NCBI GenBank assembly: GCA_006176705.1
Contig: QRFJ01000302.1
Span: forward strand, 1,674,001-1,738,000
Direction of reading: 5' to 3'
From: Cocos nucifera
Lineage: Eukaryota; Streptophyta; Magnoliopsida; Arecales; Arecaceae
DNA: 64,000 bases
Shown here piece after piece: positions 36,688 through 47,242 of this stretch. Within the stretch, counting starts at the first letter, position 1; every line of letters begins with the position of its first letter. The notes under the pieces are model-generated. The model searched no databases. It was not told the origin of the DNA and saw nothing but the letters and a program-made list of their open reading frames with translations. The position numbers and the translations under genes were made by a program.

Positions 36688-36765
36688 GGGGGGGGGGGGG
36701 GGGGGATGTACTTTGGTTTGTCTCGAAAGGGGGGGGGGGGGATGTACTTTGGTTTGTCTCGAAAA
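36688..36765. repeat. Duplicated poly-G unit upstream of WEE1
   Basis: A run of 18 G (36688-36705) followed by ATGTACTTTGGTTTGTCTCG and AAA, then a run of 13 G (36729-36741) followed by the same 23 bases. This is a two-copy tandem repeat of about 40 bp. The G runs could form G-quadruplexes; run lengths may also be affected by sequencing error. Confidence 0.85.
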
Positions 36766-36940
36766 ACTATAATTTTCTGCACCTAAAAAATACTGATTAT
36801 AAATATAAAAAGATAAATAGATAGATTAGATTTTGATTGATCGAATTTCAAATCAGAGATCGGCATGCATTTCTAAGTTGCCTTTAAAAGTAAATAAAAA
36901 TTTTTTCTAATATGTTAAAAAAAAAAGACATGATGCCTTC

Positions 36941-38397
36941 TGTTGGTGCAGAAATCCGTCGCCGCCGGAGGTCGCCGAAATCGAGGCCGCTGGGTGCCGC
37001 CGGGGACCTGCAAAATGAAGTCCCGTCCGGAACCGGTGGGGTGGTGGCTCCGGCAGGACCCTCCGACGGTCAAGTTAGTTTTCGGCCAATAGTAATGGAG
37101 TGCTCGGAATGAGTTCCGGAGCTTAGAGATGAGGAGGAGAGCTTAGAGAGTCGAGAGTTCAGAGAGCCTAGCCTTGGTATGTCGGGAGGGGTCCTTTTAT
37201 AGCGGAGCTTAGTTGATGGTGACGGCTGTGCCGTCTGGCAGAGAGTCGTCGGGCAGCATGGAGTTCGGTACGGAGAGGAAGGCGTCGTTCGGTGGATCGT
37301 GGGAGCCATACTGGCGAGTCGTGGGCCGTATGGAGTCCGGTACGGAGAGGAAGGCGTCGTCCGGTAGGATCGTGGGAGCCATACTGGCGAGTCGTGGGCC
37401 GCATGGAGTCCGGTACGGAGAGGAAGGCGTCGTCCGGTGGATCGTGGGAGCCATACTGGCGAGTCGTGGGCCGCAGGAGTCCGGTACGGCGAGCCAGCAG
37501 GTGATAGTCCGGTCGTCTGGTCTTGCTGCAGGCGATAGTTCGTCCAGAGGAGTTCGGACTAGTAACAGAGTTCGGCCGAAGGGGAAGCTGGGGGAGTTCG
37601 TCTGGCTGAAGGGTCGGCCATCTGTAGAGTTCGGCCGCCGAGGAGTTCGACGCTGAGAGGCCCGAAGAAGCTCGGCTGGCCAGTTGAAGGACTTCGGTTG
37701 CTAGTTGGTTCGGCCAGGGCTCGCTGAGGAGTTCGGTCCGAAGGAGTTCGGCTGCACGGGCTCGCCTGGAGTCGGTCCGAAGGAGTTCGGCCGTGGAGAG
37801 TTCGAGGAGTTCGGCCGCACTTGGGCTCAGGGGTTCGAAGTCGGTCCGAAGGAGTTCGGCCTTCCGGGCTCGGGCTCGCCTGAAGTCGGTCCGAAGGAGT
37901 CGGTCCCGAAGGAGTTCGGCTGCACGGGCTCGCCTGGGGTCGGTCCGAAGGAGTTCGGCCGTGGGGTCGAATGGGTTCGGGCTTGTAGGAGAGTTCGGCT
38001 GAAGGGAAAACCCGGGAGGAGCTCGGATGGCCGAACGGGCGTCTGGGAGGAGTCCGTCTCCCGAAGAAGTCCAGCCGCTTGGAGTCCCAAGGAGCTCGGC
38101 CGTCAGGAAGTTCGGCTGGCGGTGGGAGTTCGTCCTCTAGGCTTTGGCGCGGAGGCGGCAGCTAGGGAGTTCGGCCCGGACCTTGGCGCAGGGGACCTTG
38201 GCGCAGTTCGGCCTCTAGGCAGTTCGGCCCGGGGAGTTCCCTCTAGGACCTTGGTGCAGGGGAGTTCGGCCTCTAGGCAGTTCGGCCGTGGTAGGGGCTC
38301 GGCCTGGCGCCTGGCGCTAAAGCTCTTCAGCGGCTACTGGTTACATTGGGCTGAGCGTCGGGCCGGGCTTCGGCAGGAGCGGGATTTATCCCCAACA
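36941..38397 (-). repeat. 3' LTR of gypsy-D, pointing at WEE1
   Basis: Minus-strand TATA box at 37195-37201. It contains about three copies of a 72-73 bp unit (37277-37500) and a cluster of CCGAAGGAGTTCGG motifs (37730-37990). Its transcription direction is leftward, the same as WEE1, whose start codon is about 700 bp beyond the TATA box. Confidence 0.92.
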
Positions 38398-38739
38398 GTA
38401 GCCCCCCCCACTCCCGAGTTCAAAAATTGAAGGAAGGGAGTACCAAAATAGGCGACTGCCGAAGTCTTCTTCCAGGCTCCGCATTTGTTGCAGCTGAAGC
38501 TCGGGGGAGGTCTCATCTCCAGCCAATATTGACGCTGAAGTTGAGGCTGAGGCTTGGGGGAGACCTCATCTTCAGTCGATGTTTGGAGTTGAAATGGAAC
38601 TCGTTTCCAGCTAAAGTCGATGAAGCTGATGTTGAAGCCGAAGTAAATCTCGCCTCCTACGGTCGAGGTCGGATTTGAGCTCCTCGGGGGCGACATTGTC
38701 TTCATCAGCTGAAGTCGACTCGAGGGAGACCTCCTCTCT

Positions 38740-40640
38740 TGCAGCCGAGGTTGAAGTGCGCGCTCGGGGGAGATCTTATCTCCTACCGGCGCGAGCTTCT
38801 CCTCGGAGGGAGATCTTATCTCTCCTGCAGCCGAAGTGAAGAGGTTGTTCGCGCTCGGGAGAGATCTTATCTCGCCGAGGTTGTCAACGGTCGCTCGGGA
38901 GAGATCTTATCTCGCGTTGGTGCTCGCGTTAGGACGAGGTTCTCCTCCTGTTCCTAACCGAGGTTGTTCACGGTCGCTCGGGAGAGATCTTATCTCTAGC
39001 CGAGGTTGTCAACGGTCGCTCGGGAGAGATCTTATCTCTAGCCGAGGTTGTCAACGGTCGCTCGGGAGAGATCTTATCTCTAGCCGAGGTTGTCAACGGT
39101 CGCTCGGGAGAGATCTTATCTCTAGCCGAGGTTGATGTGCGCGCTCGGGGGAGATCTTATCTCCTGCGGCCGAGCTTCCCTCGGGGGAGATCTTATCTCC
39201 TGCAGCCGAGGTGCGCGCTCGCGTGCGCGCTCCGGGGGAGATCTTATCTCCTGCAGCCGCGTTAGGAGAGGTTTTCCTCCTGAAGTGCGCGCTCGGGGGA
39301 GATCTTATCTCCTGCAGCCGAGGTTGTCAACGGTCGGGGAGAGATCTTATCTCTCCGAGGTTGATGCTCGCGTTAGGACGAGGTTCTCCTCCTGTTCCTA
39401 ACCGAGGTTGTTCACGGTCGCTCGGGAGAGATCTTATCTCTAGCCGAGGTTGTCAACGGTCGCTCGGGAGAGATCTTATCTCTAGCCGAGGTTGGCTCGA
39501 GGATTGTTCCTAACCGAGGTTCGGTCGCTCGGGAGAGATCTTATCTCTAGCCGAGGTTGTCAACGGTCGCTCGGGAGAGATCTTATCTCTAGCCGAGGTT
39601 GTCAACGGTCGCTCGGGAGAGATCTTATCTCTAGCCGAGGTTGATGTGCCGAGATCTTATCTCCTGCGGCCGAGCTTCTTCGGGAGAGATCTTATCTCCT
39701 GCAGCCGAGGTGCGCGCTCGCGTTAGGATGAGGTTCTTCCTGTTCCTAACCGCACGGTCGCTCGGGAGAGATCTTATCTCTAGCCGAGGTTGATGCTCTT
39801 AGGACCGAGGTTGTTCAACGGTCGCTCGGGAGAGATCTTATCTCTAGCCGAGGTTGTCAACGGTCGCTCGGGAGAGATCTTATCTCTAGCCGAGGTTGAT
39901 GCTCGCGTTAGGACGAGGTTCTCCTCCTGTTCCTAACCGAGGTTGTTCACGGTCGCTCGGGAGAGATCTTATCTCTAGCCGAGGTTGTCAACGGTCGCTC
40001 GGGAGAGATCTTATCTCTAGCCGAGGTTGTCAACGGTCGCTCGGGAGAGATCTTATCTCTAGCCGAGGTTGATGCTCGCGTTAGGACGAGGTTCTCCTCC
40101 TGTTCCTAACCGAGGTTGTTCACGGTCGCTCGGGAGAGATCTTATCTCTAGCCGAGGTTGTCAACGGTCGCTCGGGAGAGATCTTATCTCTTGCCGAGGT
40201 TGATGCTCGCGTTAGGACGAGGTTCTCCTCCTGTTCCTAACCGAGGTTGTTCACGGTCGCTCGGGAGAGATCTTATCTCTAGCCGAGGTTGTCTCCGCTC
40301 GGAGAGATCTTATCTCTGGGCCGAGCTTCTCTCGGGGGAGATCTTATCTCTGGCCGAGGTTGCGCGCTCGGAGATCTTATCTCTAGAGGTTCCGAGGTCT
40401 GTTCGCTCGGAAGAGAGAGATCTTATCTCTTCCGAGAGGCCGAGGTTGCTCGCGTTAGGACGAGGTTCTCCTCCTGTTCCTAACCGAGGTTGTTCACGGT
40501 CGCTCGGGAGAGATCTTATCTCTAGCCGAGGTTGATGTGCGCGCTCGGGGGAGATCTTATCTCCTGCGGCCGAGCTTCTCTCGGGGGAGATCTTATCTCC
40601 TGCGGCCGAGCTTGTTGCTCGCGTTAGGACGAGGTTCTCC
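38740..40640 (-). repeat. Tandem hairpin array in the 3' untranslated region of gypsy-D
   Basis: About 36 occurrences of the short hairpin core by eye, most in 41-bp units with the spacer GGTTGTCAACGGTCG. Interspersed at about 38930, 39372, 39900, 40077, 40206, 40450 and 40620 is a second element that starts GTTAGGACGAGG and ends GTTCCTAAC, itself an inverted repeat. Every open frame in this span is a repeat artefact. Confidence 0.92.
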
Positions 40641-40699
40641 TCCTGTTCCTAACGCGGCGATTATTGACTGCTGCTCTCCTGTCATCGCATAGTTTTCGC

Positions 40700-41690
40700 A
40701 TCCAGAAATAATATTATGCAGAGGGGAGAATTTTACCGAAGGGAAATCGTGGACAGCGCGCTCTCGTTTGAGGGTCGACGGGGTGTTGTTCCTCGGAGCT
40801 TCCCTCGAGCAGCAAGTCCCGTCCAGACGACCTCCTCTATCTCATGCCGGCCTTCATAATTTGGACCATGCTTCTCTTGACTTTGTCGCTGGGGATGACA
40901 ATCACCGATGTAGCTAGCTCCTAGCTCCTCCCCGGGGTGGCGTTGATGACGCCGCGGGACGGCCAACCTTCTTGTCTTTTCCGGTTACGGCAGTGCCTAT
41001 AGCCGATCTTCTCCTTGATCGCGCATGTTTGGAGAGGCCGTAGTCCTTCAGGTCTTGGCGGTTGGCTCTTAACTTTGCCGAGAATTCGAGTTAGAGGAGC
41101 GGGTCGTAGTTGCGGAACCTTCTGGGAGGGGGGCTTCGTTCCGTCCTTGCCGGCGCCGAACTTTATTTTGGAGGTTGAGTTGAGGAGTTCGGCTTTCCAC
41201 CGAGCTTCATTTTACCTTGATGCCGAGCTTTGGGGGGAGCCCGGCTTTTCTCCGAGCCGAACTTCTTTCCGCTTCGGCGGGGAACTTCTGCTCTCTGTTT
41301 CTCTCTTCGGGGCGATTGGGCTCTTCCTTAAGGCTGATTTCTCACGCCCTCATGGCGGGCTTGCTGGTGGAGTCGCTACCGGAGGCTGCTGTATAAGCGT
41401 GCAACGCCTCCGTGAGGCCACGGCCACGGATCTGTCGGTCAAGCAGGCCGAACTGCTTCACATCCACCGCGGGTGCAGGTGGAACCTAGGCCGCCGGGGC
41501 TGAAGCAGGAACAGACGGGCCTGGACGGGATCGGGTCGCAGAGGCCACCGAACGCCGTGCGGAAGCTCTCCTGGGTGGCGTTTTCTCTTCGAAAGAGAAA
41601 AGGAAGATCTCTGGAGAGGGAAGAGAAGGGTCGCCGAGCACTCCTTTAAGAACAAGGGAACCTCGAAGGTTCAGGCCCTTCCTTCTAGCG
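40700..41690 (-). pseudogene. gag start and integrase-end scrap (gypsy-D)
   Basis: Just inside the 5' LTR, the minus strand encodes the gag N-terminus PPRRASARRSVASA, but the start codon is ACG (41579-41581) where related copies have ATG. Gag-like sequence runs to about 41000 with stops. At about 40966-40733 the frame changes to sequence with QSQEKHGPNYEGRHEIEE, which corresponds to the integrase C-terminal end of the full-size copy (50920-50970). The join is of the same type as in gypsy-B, pointing to a shared deletion ancestor. Confidence 0.75.
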
Positions 41691-41696
41691 CCAATC

Positions 41697-43154
41697 TGTT
41701 GGTGCAGAAATCCGTCGCCGCCGGAGGTCGCCGCAATCGAGGCCGCTGGGCGCCGCCGGGGACCTGCAAAACGAAGTCCCGTCCGGAACCGGTGGGGTGG
41801 TGGCTCCGGCAGGACCCTCCGACGGTCAAGTTAGTTTCCGGCCAACAGTAATGGAGTGCTCGGAATGAGTTCCGGAGCTTAGAGATGTGGAGGAGAGCTT
41901 AGAGAGTCGAGAGTTCAGAGAGCTTAGCCTTAGTATGTCGGGAGGGGTCCTTTTATAGCGGAGCTTAGTTGATGGTGACGGCTGTGCCGTCTGGCAGAGA
42001 GTCGTCGGGCAGCATGGAGTTTGGTACGGAGAGGAAGGCGTCGTCCGGTAGATCGTGGGAGCCATACCGGCGAGTCGTGGGCCGCATGGAGTCCGGTACG
42101 GAGAGGAAGGCGTCGTCCGGTAGATCGTGGGAGCCATACCGGCGAGTCGTGGGCCGCATGGAGTCCGGTACGGAGAGGAAGGCGTCGTCCGGTCTTGCTG
42201 CAGGCGACAGTTCGTCCAATGGAGTTCGGACTTGTAACAGAGTTCGGCCGAGGGGGAAGCTGGGGGAGTTCGTCTGGCTGAAGGGTCGGCCATCTGTAGA
42301 GTTCGGCCGCTGAGAGGCCCGAAGAAGCTCGGCTGGCCAGTTGAAGGACTTCGGTTGCTAGTTGGTTCGGCCAGGGCTCGCTGAGGAGTTCGGTCCGAAG
42401 GAGTTCGGCTGCACGGGCTCGCCTGGGGTCGGTCCGAAGGAGTTCGGCCGTGGGAAGTCCGAAGGAGTTCGGCCGCATGGGCTCGCCTGGGGTCGGTCCG
42501 AAGGAGTTCGGCCGTGGGAAGTCCGAAGGAGTTCGGCTGCACGGGCTCGCCTGGGGTCGGTCCGAAGGAGTTCGGCCGTGGGAAGTCCGAAGGAGTTCGG
42601 CTGCATGGGCTCGCCTGGGGTCGGTCCGAAGGAGTTCGGCCGTGGGAAGTCCGAAGGAGTTCGGCTGCATGGGCTCGCCTGGGGTCGGTCCGAAGGAGTT
42701 CGGCCGTGGGGCCCGAAGGAGTTCGGCTGCACGGGCTCGCCTGGGGTCGGTCCGAAGGAGTTCGGCCGTGGGGCCCGAAGGAGTTCGGGCTCGTAGGAGA
42801 GTTCGGCTGAAGGGAAAACCCGGGAGGAGCTCGGATGGCCGAACGGGCGTCTGGGAGGAGTCCGTCTCCCGAAGAAGTCCAGCCGCTTGGAGTCCAAGGA
42901 GCTCGGCCGTCAGGAAGTTCGGCCGGCGGTGGAAGTTCGTCCTCTAGGCAGTTCGGCCCGGACCTTGGCGCAGGGGAGTTCGGCCTCTAGGCAGTTCGGC
43001 CCGGACCTTGGCGCAGGGGAGTTCGGCCTCTAGGCAGTTCGGCCGTGGTAGGGGCTCGGCCTGGCGCCTGGCGCTAAAGCTCTTCAGCGGCTACTGGTTA
43101 CATTGGGCTGAGCGTCGGGCCGGGCTTCGGCAGGAGCGGGATTTATCCCCAACA
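41697..43154 (-). repeat. 5' LTR of gypsy-D with 72-bp and 64-bp minisatellites
   Basis: Minus-strand TATA at 41951-41957. Two full 72-bp units start at 42033 and 42105, with a partial one at 42177. About six copies of a 64-bp unit built on CCGAAGGAGTTCGG lie at 42380-42790. The 3' LTR has more of the first unit and fewer of the second, yet the same total length. Long open frames on both strands at 41826-42947 are products of these repeats. Confidence 0.92.
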
Positions 43155-43159
43155 CCTCC

Positions 43160-44519
43160 TATCTCCTATCTATTCGAATCTTTCTTTTCTACTAGCTGAA
43201 ATTGCTCTATACCTTTTATGAATCTAAAATTAGATAAATATAAATTATCTTAAAATAAATATAAATTTTATAAAATAAATATAAATAATATATAATAAAA
43301 AAAATTTACTAAAATAAATACAGATCCTATGGAATAAACAATAACTCGGAGTTCAAATTGGATGATCCCAAGATTCTTCTAGAATAAACACCAACTGAAA
43401 ATAATAAAAACTAACTCTTACTGAAATAAATATAAAACATCCTAGGATAAATATAAATACTAAATAATAAATACAAACTGATTTTGAATAAACATAAACT
43501 AGTAATAAATCCTTCATGAAAGCACATTGAATCCTTCATAAAGATGCCTTCATAAAGTATGAAGACATCTTCATGCAAGACTGAATAAATACAAACTATT
43601 CTAGAATAAACATAAATTCTATAAAATAAATACAAATGGTATATAATAAACAGAAATTCTACTCAAAAAACATAAACTTCATAGAATAAATACAAAATCG
43701 GATCCATAAGTTGGGTGATTTCAGGATACTTCTAGGTTAAGCACTAATAAAAAATGATAAACATTAATTTTTATTGGAATAAACACAAATACCAAATAAT
43801 ATACAAACTGATTTCGAATAGACACAAACTAATTGAAGGTGCCCTCATGGATCCTCCTTGAATCCTCTAAAGATGCCTTTATGAAGCATGGAGGTGCCTT
43901 CATGCTTCGTGAAGGCGCCTTCATGCCATAAGCCATTTAAAGTATTCTCCTTTTCTTATTAAACAATGCTAGATCAGCTATATATATATATATATATATA
44001 TATATTGTAAATCATCTTATTCTTATATTATATTGATTTAATTAGGTTTTGACCAAAGACGTTCATAAACAACTATTTTAAGTATTATTTGATGCTATCA
44101 TATTACCATCCTAAAAAATTTAATAATTCATCTGAAAGAGCGTCTATTAAAGCCATAAATAATAAAATATAATGGAAGGAGCATCCATGCAAAAATGAGA
44201 TGATTTAGGGATATGTAAATATTGATTTTTGAAAATTAAAAGTCTATATTATATTATAATTTATATTAGTTAACAAATGTATTATAAACTATGGTTTGTT
44301 TTAATGATTGGACTACTCTATTTAGCAACCATCCCGAGAATTTCAAATCTAAGTAATTATTGTAATGATGATGTGGTAGTAATATCAAGGAATCGAGAGC
44401 TTGTTTTGGAGCATCTTCCAACCAATTAATTGATTATTTTTGGACTAAGATTTTAAATTTTGGCTGTACTTGAACTCAAACACCTATGAAATGGATTAAG
44501 CTAAAGTGTAGCTTAAATC
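43160..44519. repeat. AT-rich degenerate tandem repeat and AT microsatellite
   Basis: Sequence dominated by variants of AATAAATACAAACT and TCTAGAATAAACATAAA. Blocks at about 43250-43575 and 43605-43935 repeat the same order of motifs (a GGATGATCCCAAGATTCTTCTAG-like segment, then AAGATGCCTTCATAAAG), giving a diverged dimer of about 355 bp. An (AT)n run is at 43980-44006. The rest to 44519 is AT-rich with no gene. Confidence 0.6.
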
Positions 44520-45494
44520 TATTGGGGATGAACCCCACTCTTGCCGAAGTCCGGTTCAATACTCTATCTGATGCAACCAATAGTCGTGGAAGAGCTTCAA
44601 TGGAACGGATGGATCTTAGCCGAACCCTTCAGCCGACCGAACTTCTCAGCGGTCGAGCTCCTTCGAATTTTCAACATCCGTCCGGACCGAACTCCTCAGC
44701 GGCCGAGCTTCTTCGGACTCCCAGCATCCGGACCAAACCCTCAGCGGCCGAGCTTCTTCGGACTCCCAACGTTCGGACCGAACCTCCAGTGGCCGAGCTC
44801 CTTCGAATCCGTTCAACCGGTCGAACTGCTTAGCGATCGGGCTTCTTGGATTCACAGGGGTCGAACTCCTTCCGAGCCCCCCTTCGGTCGAACTCCTCTT
44901 GGAGTCCGAGCTTCTTTGAAACTGGTATATGCTCGAGTCCACCGATCAACACCTGCTTCTTTGAGCTACGGCTATCGAATCTCGACGGTATGACCGCCAT
45001 TACCAGTCTAATGATGCCACTATCTCCGTAACTAGTCCCATGTAGCCCGCGATCGGACGACATGACCACCGTCATTGGCGACACCACTCTTTCCATAATC
45101 AGCCCCATGCGGCCCATGACCTGTCAATATGGCCATCACTATCCGCCTGACGATGCCTTTCTCTCCATACCAAACTCCATACGGCCCCAATGGCTCTCTA
45201 CCAGGCGATATGACCGTCACCATCAATTAAGCTCCACCTATAAAGGATCCTCTAGATATGCTAATCCTAACCTCTGATCTCTGATCTTTGAGCTCTCCTC
45301 TTTTTCTCTAAGCTCCGAAACTCATTCTCGAGCACTCCATTCCTGTTGACCAGAGCTGACTTGATCGTCAGAGGATCCTGACGGAGCCACCCCCCATCGA
45401 TTCCGGATGAAACTTTATTTTGCAGGTCCCCGACGGCAACCTCATCGATCTCTACTTCAATGGATTTCGACGATGATCAGATTCTGCGTCAACA
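44520..45494 (+). repeat. 5' LTR of gypsy-E
   Basis: 975 bp, ends TGCGTCAACA; the primer-binding region after it is GATTGACGCTAGAAG, carrying the same G-to-A change as in gypsy-C. Confidence 0.92.
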
Positions 45495-45628
45495 GATTGA
45501 CGCTAGAAGAAGGGCCACCAAACCTCCGAGATTCTCTTATTCTTAAAGGAGTGCTCGACGATGATCTCTCTCTCCCCTCTCCGGAGATCTCTCTTCTTCC
45601 TCTCTAAGGGTTTATCCCTCAGAAGAAA

Positions 45629-47240
45629 ATGCCTCTCAAGAGGGCTTCGACTCAGCGCTCGGTGGCCTCCGCATCCCGATCCCCTTCAGATCCATCCGCT
45701 CCTGCTCCAACCCGAGCTGCCCAAGTTTCATCTGTGGCCGCGGTGGATGCGGAGCAGTTTAACCTATTCATTCAGCAGGTTCGTGGCCTCACGGAGGCGG
45801 TGCAGGCCATGCACCGGTAGATTCCGACACCAGCTCAAACGGCGCGGAACTCCCCAGAGCCATGCAGTCCGGCCCAGGAATGGCCGACTTAGGCTACTCG
45901 ACCTCCGATCTCCGGAAGGAAAAGGCAAAGGAGGGAGAGCCTCTGCTCGGACCGTGGCTCGACCCAGGGGAAGCCTTGCACCCATTCTGCCAAAAGACTT
46001 TGGAGATCAAAGATCGTGAAGACTTCTTAGATCGAAGGCTCTTAGAAATGAGCCGATGAATCGAGGAGCTCCGTCACACTTTCTCCTTCTGTGGTAATGA
46101 CATTTGTACTGATCCTCCTTTTTCGCAGAAAATTATGTAGGAGCCGATCCCGTCGAACTTCAAGCTTCCACAGCTCGAGAGTTACGATGGGACCACCGAT
46201 CTGATCGACCACCTAAAAACCTTTCGGACAATGATGTTGCTCCATGGTGCGTCAGACGCCATCTTGTGCCGGGCTTTCCCCTCTACCCTTAAGGGGGCTG
46301 CCAGAAATTGGTACTCGATGCTTAAGCAGTACCATCTCATCGTTCGACCAGATGAACCAATAATTCGTGGCCCACTTCATTAGTAGCCGGCGTCCATGCC
46401 GAGGCTCGGATTCCTTAATGGCCATTAGGCAGAAGGAGGGGGAACCTATCCGAGCTTATGTCATCCAGTTTAATATTGCCGCATTAGAGATCCAGAATCT
46501 GGATTAGTCAGTCGCCATGGCCGCGCTCAAGGATGGCCTTCAAAAGAATGACTTGCTGTTCTCCCTGGAGAAGAAGTATCCCAAAAATTTTACCGACATG
46601 CTGGCTCGGGCCGAGAGTTATGCCCGGGCAGAAGAGGCTTTCGAAGCTAAGGATGGTGAGGCCAGCAGTAAGCGATAAATCAGTAAGCCAAGCAGGCCCA
46701 CCGAAGAAAGGAAGCGGACCGAAGCTCGACCGCGCTTTCGGACTCCCCCTAATCGCGGGCGAGCCCGAACTCCCCCTCGAGCTTCGAGGCAGGGAACCCC
46801 CTACGGAAGGGCACGCCGAGGTTCCCCCTAGTGCCGAAGTTTCTTCCGACGATGATTCCACAACTACGCCCCCCTCAATGCCCCGAAGACCCGAGTGCTG
46901 ATGGAGATCAAGGAATGACTTTCAAGATCGAAGAGAATGCATTTCCATCCCAGCAGACGTAATCCCAACAAGTTCTGCCTCTACCATCGCGACCACGGTT
47001 TCGACACTGAGGAGTGCATCCAGCTCCAAGATGAGATCAAAGAGCTCGTCAGGCGAGGTAGACTTGGCCGATTCCTATGGAGATGATCTGAAGAGTGGAA
47101 AGATCGGCTGAGGGCGCTATCGTCAAGTGAGGGAAACCAGCAAGAAGATCGGTCGCCTCTTGACGTCATCAACACTATCTCGGAGGGACTTCAACAAGGA
47201 GAGGCCAGCGGATCTAAGGAACCGATAAAGAGACGAAGGA
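45629..47240 (+). pseudogene. gag of gypsy-E (capsid and zinc finger), broken
   Basis: The ATG at 45629-45631 gives MPLKRASTQRSVAS and an open frame to a TAG at 45818-45820. The capsid domain (Retrotrans_gag type) is at about 46141-46640 with FKLPQLESYDGTTD, GAARNWYSML and, after a frame change near 46335, IRAYVIQFN and LKDGLQKNDLL. In-frame stops lie at 46138-46140 (TAG), 46505-46507 (TAG) and 46676-46678 (TAA). A basic Arg/Pro-rich linker follows, then the zinc finger CLYHRDHGFDTEEC at 46976-47017 with all metal ligands present. Gag packages element RNA in virus-like particles; this copy cannot make a full one. Confidence 0.85.
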
Positions 47241-47242
47241 CC

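Larger units (their letters stand above)
36941..43154 (-). mobile_element. Young non-autonomous Tat-type gypsy element (gypsy-D) upstream of WEE1
   Basis: A complete minus-strand element with a near-perfect duplication (CCTTC at 36936-36940, CCTCC at 43155-43159). The LTRs are 36941-38397 (3' LTR) and 41697-43154 (5' LTR), 1457 and 1458 bp. They are almost identical outside internal tandem repeats, which makes this the most recent gypsy insertion in the window. Next to the 5' LTR, read on the minus strand, the primer-binding site TTGGCGCTAGAAGGAAGGG is intact (about 41678-41696). The interior has a gag start whose ATG is ACG, a scrap of the integrase end and a large hairpin array; the enzymatic pol domains are missing, so it must have moved with enzymes supplied in trans. 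Confidence 0.93.

Noticed and set aside
38739..40535. Several 70-125 residue frames in gypsy-D
   Set aside because: Same repeat artefact as above in the 38740-40640 array.
41826..42947. Frames of up to 246 residues on both strands
   Set aside because: They run through the 72-bp and 64-bp LTR repeats, whose length and GC content suppress stops. No start context or protein domain.
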